The notes below the pieces were generated by a model. That model had not been told where the DNA came from. It worked only from the letters and a program-made list of their open reading frames with translations, and searched no databases. A program made the position numbers and the translations under genes. From an uncultured Bacteroidales bacterium (lineage in GTDB: Bacteria; Bacteroidota; Bacteroidia; Bacteroidales; UBA932), in contig CAMYYI010000010.1 in the NCBI GenBank assembly GCA_947303465.1, positions 1 through 59,117 of the forward strand: 59,117 nucleotides of DNA. Direction: 5' to 3'. Position 1 is the first letter of the stretch. Every line of letters begins with the position of its first letter. Shown here piece after piece: positions 26,049 through 35,264 of this stretch.

Positions 26049-27863
26049 ATGAAAAAAGCAGTATTATTATTTGCGGTTCTCGCTGTCTGCTCTTGTTCAG
26101 ACATGCTGGAGAAACTTCCGGCAAACAAGTTTGAAGCTGATACTTTCTTCAGGGGAGAGACGGATCTCAGGCTCTATGCCAACGGCCTTATCAATGCCGC
26201 CATGCCGGATGCTACGGACATGGCGCTCGGAGAGGACAGGTACACGGATCTCTGCATGACCAAGGCTTCCAAGGAATTCTACTGGGGCAGCTATTCTGCA
26301 TCCAAAGCCGACAACTGGACTACCAGTACGTGGAGTTTCCCGCGCCGCGTAGCCTATATGCTGGAAAACATGCCCCGTTGCAAAGGCAAAGTGTCGGATG
26401 ACATTTACAATCATTACGAAGGGGTGGCCAGGTTCTGGAGAGCCTGGATTACAGTCAAGAGAATAAAGGTTTTCGGAGATTGCTACTACATAGACAAGGT
26501 AATCGAACCCGGAGACTCGGCTTCGCTGTATGCCCCCCGTCAGGACAGGGAGTACATGTTCCACAAGCTCACAGAAGACCTGGTGTTTGCATGCGAGAAC
26601 TGTCTGACGGACGGTATAGGCATCAATTCCAACGGAAGGGTTTATATCAACCGTTATGTGGTTCTCGCGTATGCATCCCGTATCTTCCTCTATGAGGGGA
26701 CATACCGTAAATACCACAATACCAATCCATCTACAGGAAAACCCTGGAACGGGGAATACGAGAGTTCGGAAGAACTGATAGCACTGGCGGAGAAATATTC
26801 CAGGGAGTTGATTGAGACCGGTGCTTTTTCGCTTGTCTCCGATTACCGTTCCCTGTTCGTCTCCAAGGTGCTCCCCAAGGATGAAGTGATATGGGGACAT
26901 ACTTATTCCGCAGACCTGAGCGACAAGCACGGAGTTACCTACAAGTACTGCTCCACCACATCATCCCTGCTTTACTCTCCTACCAAGGAGTATGTAATGA
27001 TGTTCCTCAAGACGGACGGCACTCCGGCAGACGGGGACGTGAGCGTGACCAAGGAATTCGAGGGCAGGGATAAACGCTTGAGCGACAGCGTCCTGTCGCC
27101 GGGCCGCACCATGAAGAGAAGCGACGACTCGCAGCCCGAGATGCTGCCCAACTGGACATGGACCTGCGGCGGATACGAGTGGATTAAATGGGTGCAGCTG
27201 GAAGAGGAGCCCATGAGCGGAGACAACAAGTCCTACAACTCCATTCCCATAATCCGTTATGCCGAGGTCCTGCTCAACTATGCCGAGGCGGCAGAAGAGC
27301 TCGGCCATATGGACAAGGGAATATGGGACATGACCATCGGGGCGCTGAGAAAGAGGGCCGGAGTAAAGAGCATATACCCCGGAGAGTCCGGCTACGTTGC
27401 CGACAAGTGGCTCCGGAGCTACTATACCCAGGATGTCAAGCACCCCGTAAGCCTGAGCGACAATATGCTGGAAATCAGACGCGAGAGAGTCACCGAGCTG
27501 ATGCTGGAAGGCCAGAGCCGCTACGATGACCTCATGCGCTGGTATATGGGTGATCTTATTGAACGCCGCTACGGGCACAGGGGATGGAGGGGAATCTACA
27601 TCACCAAGGAAGAAGCCGAGAAGGGCTTCAAATGGGGCGCTAACACCTACACCGTGTCCAAGTCCAAGAAGAGCAGCGAGACCAACTACAAGATTACGGG
27701 AACCGCAGACGGTGCCTGGAGCCTTTCCGAGGGCAGCTACGGCTACCTGATATACAATTACGCCCTGGTATGGGACGATATAATGTACACCCATCCCATT
27801 CCCCAGAGTGCTCTGAACGTTAATCCCGCCCTTGGCCAGAACGAGGGTTGGCAGTGGTATTAG
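26049..27863 (+). CDS. SusD/RagB-family nutrient-binding outer-membrane lipoprotein
   Basis: A 604-residue lipoprotein (lipobox near LAVCSCS) with the SusD fold: N-terminal LPANKFEADTFF, TPR-like helices and the C-terminal RagB motifs RYAEVLLNYAEAAEELG and EIRRERVTELMLEGQSRYDDLMRW, plus the terminal PIPQSALNVNPALGQN. It forms the lid on the SusC transporter. Ligand is unknown. Confidence 0.95.
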   Translation: MKKAVLLFAVLAVCSCSDMLEKLPANKFEADTFFRGETDLRLYANGLINAAMPDATDMALGEDRYTDLCMTKASKEFYWGSYSASKADNWTTSTWSFPRRVAYMLENMPRCKGKVSDDIYNHYEGVARFWRAWITVKRIKVFGDCYYIDKVIEPGDSASLYAPRQDREYMFHKLTEDLVFACENCLTDGIGINSNGRVYINRYVVLAYASRIFLYEGTYRKYHNTNPSTGKPWNGEYESSEELIALAEKYSRELIETGAFSLVSDYRSLFVSKVLPKDEVIWGHTYSADLSDKHGVTYKYCSTTSSLLYSPTKEYVMMFLKTDGTPADGDVSVTKEFEGRDKRLSDSVLSPGRTMKRSDDSQPEMLPNWTWTCGGYEWIKWVQLEEEPMSGDNKSYNSIPIIRYAEVLLNYAEAAEELGHMDKGIWDMTIGALRKRAGVKSIYPGESGYVADKWLRSYYTQDVKHPVSLSDNMLEIRRERVTELMLEGQSRYDDLMRWYMGDLIERRYGHRGWRGIYITKEEAEKGFKWGANTYTVSKSKKSSETNYKITGTADGAWSLSEGSYGYLIYNYALVWDDIMYTHPIPQSALNVNPALGQNEGWQWY

Positions 27864-27881
27864 AAATTAATCGTTAATCCT

Positions 27882-29471
27882 ATGAATATCAAGTATTTGT
27901 TTGTTGCTTTTGCGGCCGTGGCCATGTTCGCGGCCTGCGAAGAGAAGCCCGAGCCCAAGCCGGAGGATCCGTATATCGAGGTTAACCCGGACAAGATTGA
28001 GGCTACATGGGAAGGGATTGTGAGCGAGATAGAAGTCAAGTCCAATTGCAAATGGAACATATCCAAGACCGATGCCGAGGGCGCGGCGGTGGATTGGGTC
28101 AAGTGTAACGTTACTTCCGGAGCCGACAATATGATCCTCCAGGTGAAAGTCAGTAAAAATGATTTCGAAGAGGAACGTACGGCTGTCGTGACCCTGATCA
28201 ATGATGGCGCAAAGGCCTTCATCGACGTAAAGCAGGGAGGTAACCCCAACTCCAGCAAGCCCAAGCTCCTGGAGCTCGCCTTTGATTTCTCCGCCGGAGG
28301 TCTGGACAGCTGGCCAAGCTCCAAAGAGGCTGACTGGTCATCCCTCAAGAACTGTGATTCCGGATGTGCCACTGATAACGGAGGCACCGCGACTGAGAAT
28401 TCTCACAGAAGGGCTCAGGTTACCTTCACTTTGGACGGGGTGGGCTATGATTTCACTTATGCCGATCCCAATGGCGCAGAAAAGCACAATATCTATCTCG
28501 ACCCCACCAAGGGCGTTTATGTGGGTACGCTCCGTTACTTCGGCATTCCGGCTCTGGCTGGCAAGAAGATAGTCAAGATAGAGATGGTGAACAATGCCAG
28601 CAACAAGGATCCCGAGAAGTTTACCCGCAACGTCGGCGTGACAAAGTGGGTGTTCCACAAGGATGTGACCGTGGACCAGTTCCAGTATGTTGAAGGCGGC
28701 GAGCCTCAGAATCAGGCAGCCACAGACGGAACCGTCTATACATATGAGCTCTCCGGGACTGCCCCTAATACCATTTACTGGCTTAACGCCTCTACCAACG
28801 CCTGCATAATCAAGTCGCTCAAGCTTTATTATGCCGACGCCGACGGCTCTGAGGAGCCCCTCGGGCCGGAGCCTGCAGATCCCCAGCCCACTACTCCCGA
28901 TCCTGATCCGGGCACTGATCCGAATCCCGGCCAGGACCCTGATCCAAACGCTTTGACCCTCAGTTTCCCGTTTACCGGAGATCCTTTTGACGGTTGGCCG
29001 ACAGCAGCCAAGTATGATCATGTGGATGGCGGAATAGAGTGCGTTTACCCTCTTGACGGCAAGGACTACATCTTCGTTCCCGCCGACTGCGGCACTGCAT
29101 CTGCCGGTCAGGCATTCTGGCAGCCGCCTGTGGAAGGAGCGGCAGGCTACTTCGCCCTCAATGCCCAGTATCGTTATCTCGGTCTTCCCGCATTGGAGGG
29201 ATATGCCCTCATCAAAGTGGTTTGCCACAATGTCAAACTCACTTCCACAACGCCCAAGGTAGGCATCACCACCCTTATCAATCCCACAGCTGCGCATCCT
29301 TCCAACGATGCGTACGTGGCAGGCGGTCAGCTCCAGAGCTGGAATCCGGAGGGAGGGGAGGTCTATACCTACAGTCTCAGCGGCACCGCAGCCAATACCC
29401 GTTATTACATATACGCCTACGCCAAGGGAGCCATCTCCCTTCTTGAACTGACTTATAATCCTGTCAAGTAA
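27882..29471 (+). CDS. surface lipoprotein: BACON domain plus two copies of a repeated lectin-like module
   Basis: A 529-residue lipoprotein (AMFAACEEKP). Residues 30-125 resemble a BACON domain (IEVNPDKIEATWEG...KCNVTS). Two copies of a ~165-residue module follow, about 128-325 and 357-529, recognisable by start FDF/FPF, then GWP, the YPLDGKDYIFVPADCG-type strand, RYLGLPALEGY and the ending YxYAxxKGAISLLELTY. A Pro/Asp/Gly-rich linker (about 326-356) joins them. Position after susD suggests a SusE-like surface glycan-binding protein. The module recurs in the genes at 33763 and 35265; I know no family name for it. Confidence 0.78.
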   Translation: MNIKYLFVAFAAVAMFAACEEKPEPKPEDPYIEVNPDKIEATWEGIVSEIEVKSNCKWNISKTDAEGAAVDWVKCNVTSGADNMILQVKVSKNDFEEERTAVVTLINDGAKAFIDVKQGGNPNSSKPKLLELAFDFSAGGLDSWPSSKEADWSSLKNCDSGCATDNGGTATENSHRRAQVTFTLDGVGYDFTYADPNGAEKHNIYLDPTKGVYVGTLRYFGIPALAGKKIVKIEMVNNASNKDPEKFTRNVGVTKWVFHKDVTVDQFQYVEGGEPQNQAATDGTVYTYELSGTAPNTIYWLNASTNACIIKSLKLYYADADGSEEPLGPEPADPQPTTPDPDPGTDPNPGQDPDPNALTLSFPFTGDPFDGWPTAAKYDHVDGGIECVYPLDGKDYIFVPADCGTASAGQAFWQPPVEGAAGYFALNAQYRYLGLPALEGYALIKVVCHNVKLTSTTPKVGITTLINPTAAHPSNDAYVAGGQLQSWNPEGGEVYTYSLSGTAANTRYYIYAYAKGAISLLELTYNPVK

Positions 29472-29473
29472 TC

Positions 29474-30649
29474 ATGCGTCCCTGGCGTTTTGTTTCGCTG
29501 TTGTTCCTGGCCGGAGCCATTACGGCTTCCTGCCAGGATAAACCGGTCCAGGAAGTCATCTCCGTGGAGCCCGGGACGATAACGGCACTTTCCGAACCGG
29601 GAAACTATGAGGTCCAGGTTGTTTCCAATGCAGCCTGGGAGGTTTCCGTGGAGGATAATCCCGTATGGCTTACGCTTACCCGCAACGCCGGTCACGAGAA
29701 TGCTAAGCTGGGTATCAGGGTAAGCGAGAACAAGTACAGGGATGCAAGGGATGCCGCAGTAGTCTTCAAGACCGCAGGGGGTGCAGGCGCAAGGGTGACA
29801 GTGCATCAGGAAGGCAAGGCGGACGGAGGTGACGCTCCTGACGGAACGGTATTCAGGATAGGTACTTACAACCTCAGGATGAGCGGCCTTGACAAGGAGA
29901 CTGCTTACGTGTGGGATGTAAGGAAAGAAAGGCTGAAGAGGTCGATAAACGACTGCAACTTCGACATCTTCGGCATTCAGGAGGTCAGCACCGTAACCCA
30001 GGCGTGGCTGGACAGTGAGCTTTCCGGGCAATACGTATTCCGCTATTTCAGCCCCTACAGCCAGCGTGGAACCGGCGACAGGGCGCAGGGAATCGGCTAT
30101 CGCAAAGACGCATTCACGCTGTCCGACTGGAACTATTTCTGGGCTTCCGATGATCCCGGAACCATGAGTGATAACGATACCGGCAGTCAGGGAAGCTACA
30201 AGAGGGGAGGCTGCTGCTGCGTGCTGACGCACAAGGCCAGCGGCATCCGTATTTTCTTCATGAACAATCACGGCTGCCTTAACAGCGCCCCCAACATTGC
30301 CGGGGCCCCGGTATATGTAGAGCAGGAGAAACGCCTGAACCCCGAAGGGCTCCCTTCTTTCTTCGTGGGTGACATGAATGCACGGGAGTCATCTGAGGCC
30401 GGTTCTGTGTATATGACCTATACCTCGTGGTGGAAGGATCCGTACATGATGCTGGACACTTCAAAGAAAAGCGGGTGCTCAGGCACCTACAACGGATACA
30501 GCAACCCTTCGGGGAAGTACAGGATAGATTATGTCTTCTTCCGTGGAGACGGTGTCACGCCCTTGAGGTATTGCTGCGACAACAAACTGATCGATGGCCT
30601 TTATGCCTCTGACCATTTCCCCGTATGGGTAGAATTTGCAATCAAATGA
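29474..30649 (+). CDS. BACON domain fused to endonuclease/exonuclease/phosphatase (EEP) domain, lipoprotein
   Basis: A 391-residue lipoprotein (ITASCQDK). A BACON-like domain (about 25-118) precedes an EEP domain (about 125-391) with the catalytic set intact: Asn in RIGTYNLRMSG, Glu in FGIQEVS, His in NNHGC, Asp-Asn in VGDMNARES and Asp-His in SDHFPVWVEF. EEP enzymes cleave phosphodiesters or phosphomonoesters in nucleic acids, sphingolipids or inositol phosphates. Being extracytoplasmic and inside a SusC/D operon it probably acts on a phosphorylated nutrient. It is 2 nt behind the previous gene and overlaps the next by ATGA. Confidence 0.85.
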   Translation: MRPWRFVSLLFLAGAITASCQDKPVQEVISVEPGTITALSEPGNYEVQVVSNAAWEVSVEDNPVWLTLTRNAGHENAKLGIRVSENKYRDARDAAVVFKTAGGAGARVTVHQEGKADGGDAPDGTVFRIGTYNLRMSGLDKETAYVWDVRKERLKRSINDCNFDIFGIQEVSTVTQAWLDSELSGQYVFRYFSPYSQRGTGDRAQGIGYRKDAFTLSDWNYFWASDDPGTMSDNDTGSQGSYKRGGCCCVLTHKASGIRIFFMNNHGCLNSAPNIAGAPVYVEQEKRLNPEGLPSFFVGDMNARESSEAGSVYMTYTSWWKDPYMMLDTSKKSGCSGTYNGYSNPSGKYRIDYVFFRGDGVTPLRYCCDNKLIDGLYASDHFPVWVEFAIK

Positions 30650-33612
30650 GAAAGATAATATTACTGCTTTCTGCAGTGCTTCTGGGTGCCTGTACGGTAC
30701 ACGGGCCGCAGCCTGAACCGGCGGCCGTGCCGGAGGACGCCTTGAAGCTGGAGAATGACATGATAGCCGTTGCGGTTGGAACCGATGGCTCCCTGGCCTC
30801 TCTCCGTAATGTCCGGACCGGACAAGACTATGCTTCCGGCGGCCAGTTGTGGAGACTGTACTACGACACACCGGAAGAGAAGGAGATCCAGATATGCGGA
30901 GTGGACCAGGTTCCTGAGGTTTCGCTGGACGGCAATGTCGTTTTGGTGCGCTATGAAAAGCTCTTCTCCCGAGACGGTGAGCTGGATATTCAACTCACGC
31001 TCACCGTCTCTCTGGAGGAGGACAAAGTGCGCTTCGGCTCTTCCATGGTAAACAACGAGCCCCACACGGTCGTGAGGGAGTTCCATTATCCCCTGGTACA
31101 TGGCGCCCGTTTGCCGGAAGACCATAAACTGTTCACTGCAGAGGCCGGCGGAATGCTCTTAGACAAGCCTCTGGATGCCATAGGCAAGATTTCGGAGTCC
31201 CCTTACAAGCGACCCGAGCAGATATTCCGCCAGAGGGACGTAAAATACGGAGCCAAGGTGTTCATGAACTGCTTCGGCCTGTTCGGCGAAAAGCAGGGCC
31301 TGTACTTCGGGTCGCACGACACCAGTTTCCAGGATACCTGGCACGGCCTGCGTGCATATCGCAATCCTGCAACCGGAAAGCACGACGTGCTGGAGTTCGG
31401 TTTTTTCAAGTATCCCCATTGTTTCTGCGGCGAGAGCTGGAGCTGCGACGCAAATGTGATAGCACCTTATTCCGGCAGCTGGCATGTGGCTTCCGGAATC
31501 TATCGCAAGTGGGCGGAATCCTGGCTGGATTGCCGCAAGACTCCCGACTGGGTGCTCGGCATGAAAAGCTGGCAGAGGGTAATCTTCAAGCACCAGTACG
31601 GCGAGTATTTTTTCAAGTATCCCGATATTAACGGTAAGGTGAACGAGGCTGGACAGAGCGTGGGATGTAACGCCCTCTTCCTCTTCGGCTGGTGGGCCGA
31701 GGGCATGGATCACGGTAACCCCGACTATACTCCCGATTCTACCCAGGGCGGCGACGAGGCGCTGAAGGCAGAGATTGCAAAATACCAGGATGCCGGCAAC
31801 CATATGCTGCTTTATTATAACGGCAAGCTCATCGACAGGGAGAGCCGCTATTACATGAGCGGAATGGGGCCGAAGGTGTGCCGCCATGATAACACTGGCT
31901 CGGAAATACTCGAACGTTATAAATTCACCGGCCAGGGTACATGGCTGGGCGAGTATGACCAGCGCACTTTCGCTGTAGCGACAATGATGGATCCGGATTG
32001 GAACAAAGTGCTCTTCGACCTTCAGGACCGCGCATACGGGCTCGGAGCCCACAGCGTTTTCTTCGACCAGCTGGGCTACATAGAGCGCGAAAGCACCGAC
32101 TGGGATACCTCCCGGGAATTCCCCGTGCCCGACGTTTACGGCATTCGCAAGCGCGCGGAGTGCCTCAAGCTCCTGCGGGACCGCTATGCAGACAAGGCCC
32201 CCGATTTTGCGCTGGGAGCCGAGGGCAGCGTCGACGTCCTGGCCCAGTATTGCGATTATACGCACGGCTATCCTGCCAACGACGGCCCGGAACGCTGGTT
32301 GAACTTCTTCCGCTACACTTTCCCGGAGTTCGTATTTACGGACCGCGGACTCAGGGATGACGCAGACGCGGAGCGGCATGTTAACAACACGGTGCTGGAC
32401 GGCCAGCGCAACGATATAGAGATTTTCCGCTGCCGCGGAATAATATCCGACGCCCCCGTTTATCAGGCATATCTGGCCAAGGTGAACGACATAAAGGAGC
32501 GTTACAAGGACTGCCTTCTTTTCGGCCGTTACAACGACAGGCTCGGATTCGAGTGCTCCAATCCTGAGCTGGATGCCCGTGCCTTTGTGGGCAGTGACCG
32601 CATGGCGATAGTCATCGCTAATCAGAATACCGGTTCTCCCATGCGACTGGATGCGACCGTACGGGTGCCGGGCTATGAATTCGAGGAAGCTTCTGTGACC
32701 GGCGCCGGCAAGGTGTCCCGTGACGGCAGACGCGTCAGCCTGGGGCAGTTCGACCTGGCAGTACTGGTTTATAAAAGGACAGACGTGAGAATAGGAACAT
32801 ACAATCTTCGCAGGGCCAAGCTGGACAAGGACAGTCCGGATAATAACTGGGATGTACGCAGCCGGCGTCTCGTGGAGTCATTCAAAAAGGAGAATTTCGA
32901 TCTCTGCGGCGTGCAGGAAGTAGATTCCGCAGAGCAGCAGAGCCTGCCCGAACTGTTGTCGGAGGCGGGGATGGAATATGGCAGCTACTTTTTCGGCCCT
33001 TATGCCGATGACGGAGTGGGAACAAAGGCGCACGGACTGTTATGGAAGAAAGACCGCTTCCAGGCAGGCGAACCGCACTATTTCTGGATCTCCGACCCGC
33101 CGGAGCAGAAGCAGGTAAACGACCATGGCAACGGAGCCATAAAGAGCCAGTTCATTCGTGGCGGCTTCTGCATGTTAATGACCGACCTGGGGAACAATGG
33201 AGCGCGTTACTTCGTTATGGTGACCCATGCGCCGCTGAGCCGCGAAGAGCACGCCCTGAACGCCCATGTCTATAAGGACATGGAAAAGAAATATAATCCG
33301 GAAGGTCTCCCGTCTTTCTTCCTGGGAGATATGAATGCCAGGGAGAGCGACTCCAGTTCCTGCCAGTACCGTGAATACTGGACGGATTCTTATCATTTCT
33401 TCGATGACTGTCCGTCTTTGAGGGAGGGGCCTGCCGGCACTTTCAATGCGTGGCGTACGGACTTTGCCCAGGACCCCGATCGCCGTATAGATTACATTTA
33501 TTTCCGGGGTAAAGGCGTCCGGCCGCTGCGCTATGTGTGCGATACAGCTCTCTTTGGCGGTCTTTTCGCCTCCGATCATTTTCCTGTGTATGTAGATTTT
33601 AGAATAGAATAA
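30646..33612 (+). CDS. glycoside-hydrolase-like (DUF6259-type) domain fused to an EEP domain, lipoprotein
   Basis: A 988-residue lipoprotein (LLGACTVH, start ATG 30646 overlapping the upstream TGA). Residues about 25-710 look like an uncharacterised glycosidase-type (beta/alpha)8 protein: beta-sandwich N-terminus, then GCNALFLFGWWAEGMDHGNP, SVFFDQLGYIERES and DFALGAEGSVDVL, whose acidic residues on successive strands suggest an active site. Residues about 715-988 form an EEP domain with RIGTYNLRRAK, CGVQEVD, THAPLS, LGDMNARES and SDHFPVYVDF. Joining a glycosidase-like and a phosphodiesterase-like domain in one surface protein points to a phospho-linked glycan. DUF assignment is from memory and less sure than the EEP call. 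Confidence 0.8.
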   Translation: MRKIILLLSAVLLGACTVHGPQPEPAAVPEDALKLENDMIAVAVGTDGSLASLRNVRTGQDYASGGQLWRLYYDTPEEKEIQICGVDQVPEVSLDGNVVLVRYEKLFSRDGELDIQLTLTVSLEEDKVRFGSSMVNNEPHTVVREFHYPLVHGARLPEDHKLFTAEAGGMLLDKPLDAIGKISESPYKRPEQIFRQRDVKYGAKVFMNCFGLFGEKQGLYFGSHDTSFQDTWHGLRAYRNPATGKHDVLEFGFFKYPHCFCGESWSCDANVIAPYSGSWHVASGIYRKWAESWLDCRKTPDWVLGMKSWQRVIFKHQYGEYFFKYPDINGKVNEAGQSVGCNALFLFGWWAEGMDHGNPDYTPDSTQGGDEALKAEIAKYQDAGNHMLLYYNGKLIDRESRYYMSGMGPKVCRHDNTGSEILERYKFTGQGTWLGEYDQRTFAVATMMDPDWNKVLFDLQDRAYGLGAHSVFFDQLGYIERESTDWDTSREFPVPDVYGIRKRAECLKLLRDRYADKAPDFALGAEGSVDVLAQYCDYTHGYPANDGPERWLNFFRYTFPEFVFTDRGLRDDADAERHVNNTVLDGQRNDIEIFRCRGIISDAPVYQAYLAKVNDIKERYKDCLLFGRYNDRLGFECSNPELDARAFVGSDRMAIVIANQNTGSPMRLDATVRVPGYEFEEASVTGAGKVSRDGRRVSLGQFDLAVLVYKRTDVRIGTYNLRRAKLDKDSPDNNWDVRSRRLVESFKKENFDLCGVQEVDSAEQQSLPELLSEAGMEYGSYFFGPYADDGVGTKAHGLLWKKDRFQAGEPHYFWISDPPEQKQVNDHGNGAIKSQFIRGGFCMLMTDLGNNGARYFVMVTHAPLSREEHALNAHVYKDMEKKYNPEGLPSFFLGDMNARESDSSSCQYREYWTDSYHFFDDCPSLREGPAGTFNAWRTDFAQDPDRRIDYIYFRGKGVRPLRYVCDTALFGGLFASDHFPVYVDFRIE

Positions 33613-33617
33613 GCGTT

Positions 33618-33746
33618 ATGACAAACAACACAAAAAACAAGACTGAGTATCTTCAGCCGTCAACCCGAGTCCTGGAGGTCAGGACGAACGGAATCATTTG
33701 TACCAGCTCCACAACGGAGACCTGGGATGAAGTAGTTCTTCCTTAA
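33618..33746 (+). CDS. 42-residue peptide, Y-x2-P-x13-C-x-S family (copy 1)
   Basis: ATG 33618 to TAA 33744-33746, 5 nt after the GH-EEP gene and 16 nt before the fimbrillin-like gene at 33763. It has no signal peptide or membrane segment. It shares with the peptides at 35124 and 56206 a Tyr-x2-Pro near the start (Y11, P14), then exactly 13 residues to IIC-T-S (Cys28), then an aromatic-acidic end (W36-D-E). The identical spacing in three otherwise divergent peptides, and their identical genetic position, argue that it is a real gene. Function unknown. Confidence 0.65.
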   Translation: MTNNTKNKTEYLQPSTRVLEVRTNGIICTSSTTETWDEVVLP

Positions 33747-33762
33747 TTAACACGCCCTCACC

Positions 33763-35127
33763 ATGAAACAGACAAGATTATTCTTTTTTGCCGCAGCGCT
33801 TATGGTCGCTGCCTGTACGGAAATCGTTCCTGTGATAAGCGTCGACCCCTGTGTAACCACTTTTGAAGCCTCCGTGGACAACACGCCTGACTTCAAGGCG
33901 GCACTGGGCATCAATGGCGAGAGCCAGCCCCAGACCTTCTGGGAGGATGGAGATGAGATTACGGTCTACTCCACCGGCGACGGCCCCGGAACCGTCATGT
34001 CTGCAGGTTACAAGTTCAGTACGAGCCTTCTGGCAAACGCCACTACGGCAACCTTCACTTATGCGGGAGAAGTGCCAGCAGGAAACTATATGGCCATTTA
34101 TCCCGCTGCAACTGCCGACCGTAACGTGAATTATGATTCATATGCCATGGCTGCTGTGGATGTTCCGGTTTCCCAGACCCTGGTGGCCGGCAGTTTCGAC
34201 CGCTCCGCCGCTGTGGCTGCGGCTTATGCGGCCGAGGGCAGCAGCTCCCTGGAATTCAAGAACCTTGTCGCTCTCATCAAGTTCAGAGTTTCATCCGGAG
34301 ATATCACTGGAGGCCGTATCGTTGCCAACGAGGCTATCTCGGGCCGTTTCCGCCTGGCTTTCGATACTGTATCCGGAAACCACAGTCTCGGTACGTATTC
34401 CGGAGCCACCACCTACAATTATGTCGATTTCTCTTTGGGCGGAACCCCATTGACTGCAGATACGGATTATTATGTTGCAGTACGGCCTGCCGACCTTTCA
34501 TCAGGATTCAAGATCTATCTGAACGGATGTCTGGTAAAATCCTACACCGCTGTGCAGGTGGCGTCTTTCGCACGCAGCAAAATTTACAATGCTGGCACGC
34601 TTTCCATCCCGGCGACACCGGCAGAAAAACTGCTGCACTTTGACTTCTCCGGAGCTGCTTTGCCCGGATGGCCTACTTCCGACAACTGGCAGGACGGTCC
34701 CGGCAACCTCGATTGTACCTATCCTTTATACGGTACGAATTACACATTTGTCGCAACTGATTGCGGCAATGCATCAAAGGCCCGTGTGGCGTGGGTGAGC
34801 GCATCCGGTGGACTTATCCTGTATACCACATGGAGGTATCTTGGACTGCCTGCCATTTCGGGTTACAAACTGACCAAGGTTACTGGCTCGCTTTGCCTTA
34901 CTTCCAAGGACAGGAGGGCGGGAATAGCCACTTCGGTAGTTGCGGATAACACGCAGGATGTCAATGAGTTCGTCAGCGGCGGCGAACCTATCGCATGGAG
35001 TACTAAGGGACAGGTGTATTCGTATGATCTCACAGGGACAGCTGCCAATACGGTCTATTATCTCACCTGTACCAAGACCAGCATCGGCACTCCTTATCTT
35101 GACCTCGTTTACGAAAGAGTATTATGA
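33763..35127 (+). CDS. fimbrillin-like lipoprotein with C-terminal lectin-like module
   Basis: A 454-residue lipoprotein (LMVAACTE). Residues about 25-285 resemble the N-terminal beta-sandwiches of fimbrillin-family (FimA/Mfa-like) proteins: FWEDGDEITVYSTGDG, then AIYPAATADRNV, and the strand FDRSAAVAAAYAAEG-SSSLEFKN. Residues about 288-454 are the repeated module seen in the BACON protein (GWPT, YPLYGTNYTFVATDCG, WRYLGLPAISGYKLTKV, TGTAANTVYY). It is probably exposed at the surface. It follows its 42-residue peptide by 16 nt and overlaps the next peptide by ATGA. Confidence 0.75.
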   Translation: MKQTRLFFFAAALMVAACTEIVPVISVDPCVTTFEASVDNTPDFKAALGINGESQPQTFWEDGDEITVYSTGDGPGTVMSAGYKFSTSLLANATTATFTYAGEVPAGNYMAIYPAATADRNVNYDSYAMAAVDVPVSQTLVAGSFDRSAAVAAAYAAEGSSSLEFKNLVALIKFRVSSGDITGGRIVANEAISGRFRLAFDTVSGNHSLGTYSGATTYNYVDFSLGGTPLTADTDYYVAVRPADLSSGFKIYLNGCLVKSYTAVQVASFARSKIYNAGTLSIPATPAEKLLHFDFSGAALPGWPTSDNWQDGPGNLDCTYPLYGTNYTFVATDCGNASKARVAWVSASGGLILYTTWRYLGLPAISGYKLTKVTGSLCLTSKDRRAGIATSVVADNTQDVNEFVSGGEPIAWSTKGQVYSYDLTGTAANTVYYLTCTKTSIGTPYLDLVYERVL

Positions 35128-35252
35128 AAAGAATAGCATACAAGACACCGGCGCTTGACAAATGTGACATTGCGGCCGAAAGTGTATTGTGCGAAAGCGG
35201 ATATGCCGGTTCCCTGGAGGAATGGGGAGAAGAGGACTGGTCTAACTTATAA
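35124..35252 (+). CDS. 42-residue peptide, Y-x2-P-x13-C-x-S family (copy 2)
   Basis: ATG 35124 overlaps the stop of the preceding gene and TAA is 35250-35252, 12 nt before the next ATG. The peptide starts MKRIAYKTP (Y6, P9), has VLCES with Cys23 exactly 14 residues after the Pro, and ends acidic with LEEWGEEDW. No secretion signal. Together with copies 1 and 3 it defines a peptide family tied to fimbrillin-like lipoproteins. Function unknown. Confidence 0.68.
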   Translation: MKRIAYKTPALDKCDIAAESVLCESGYAGSLEEWGEEDWSNL

Positions 35253-35264
35253 TGTAACCGGAAT

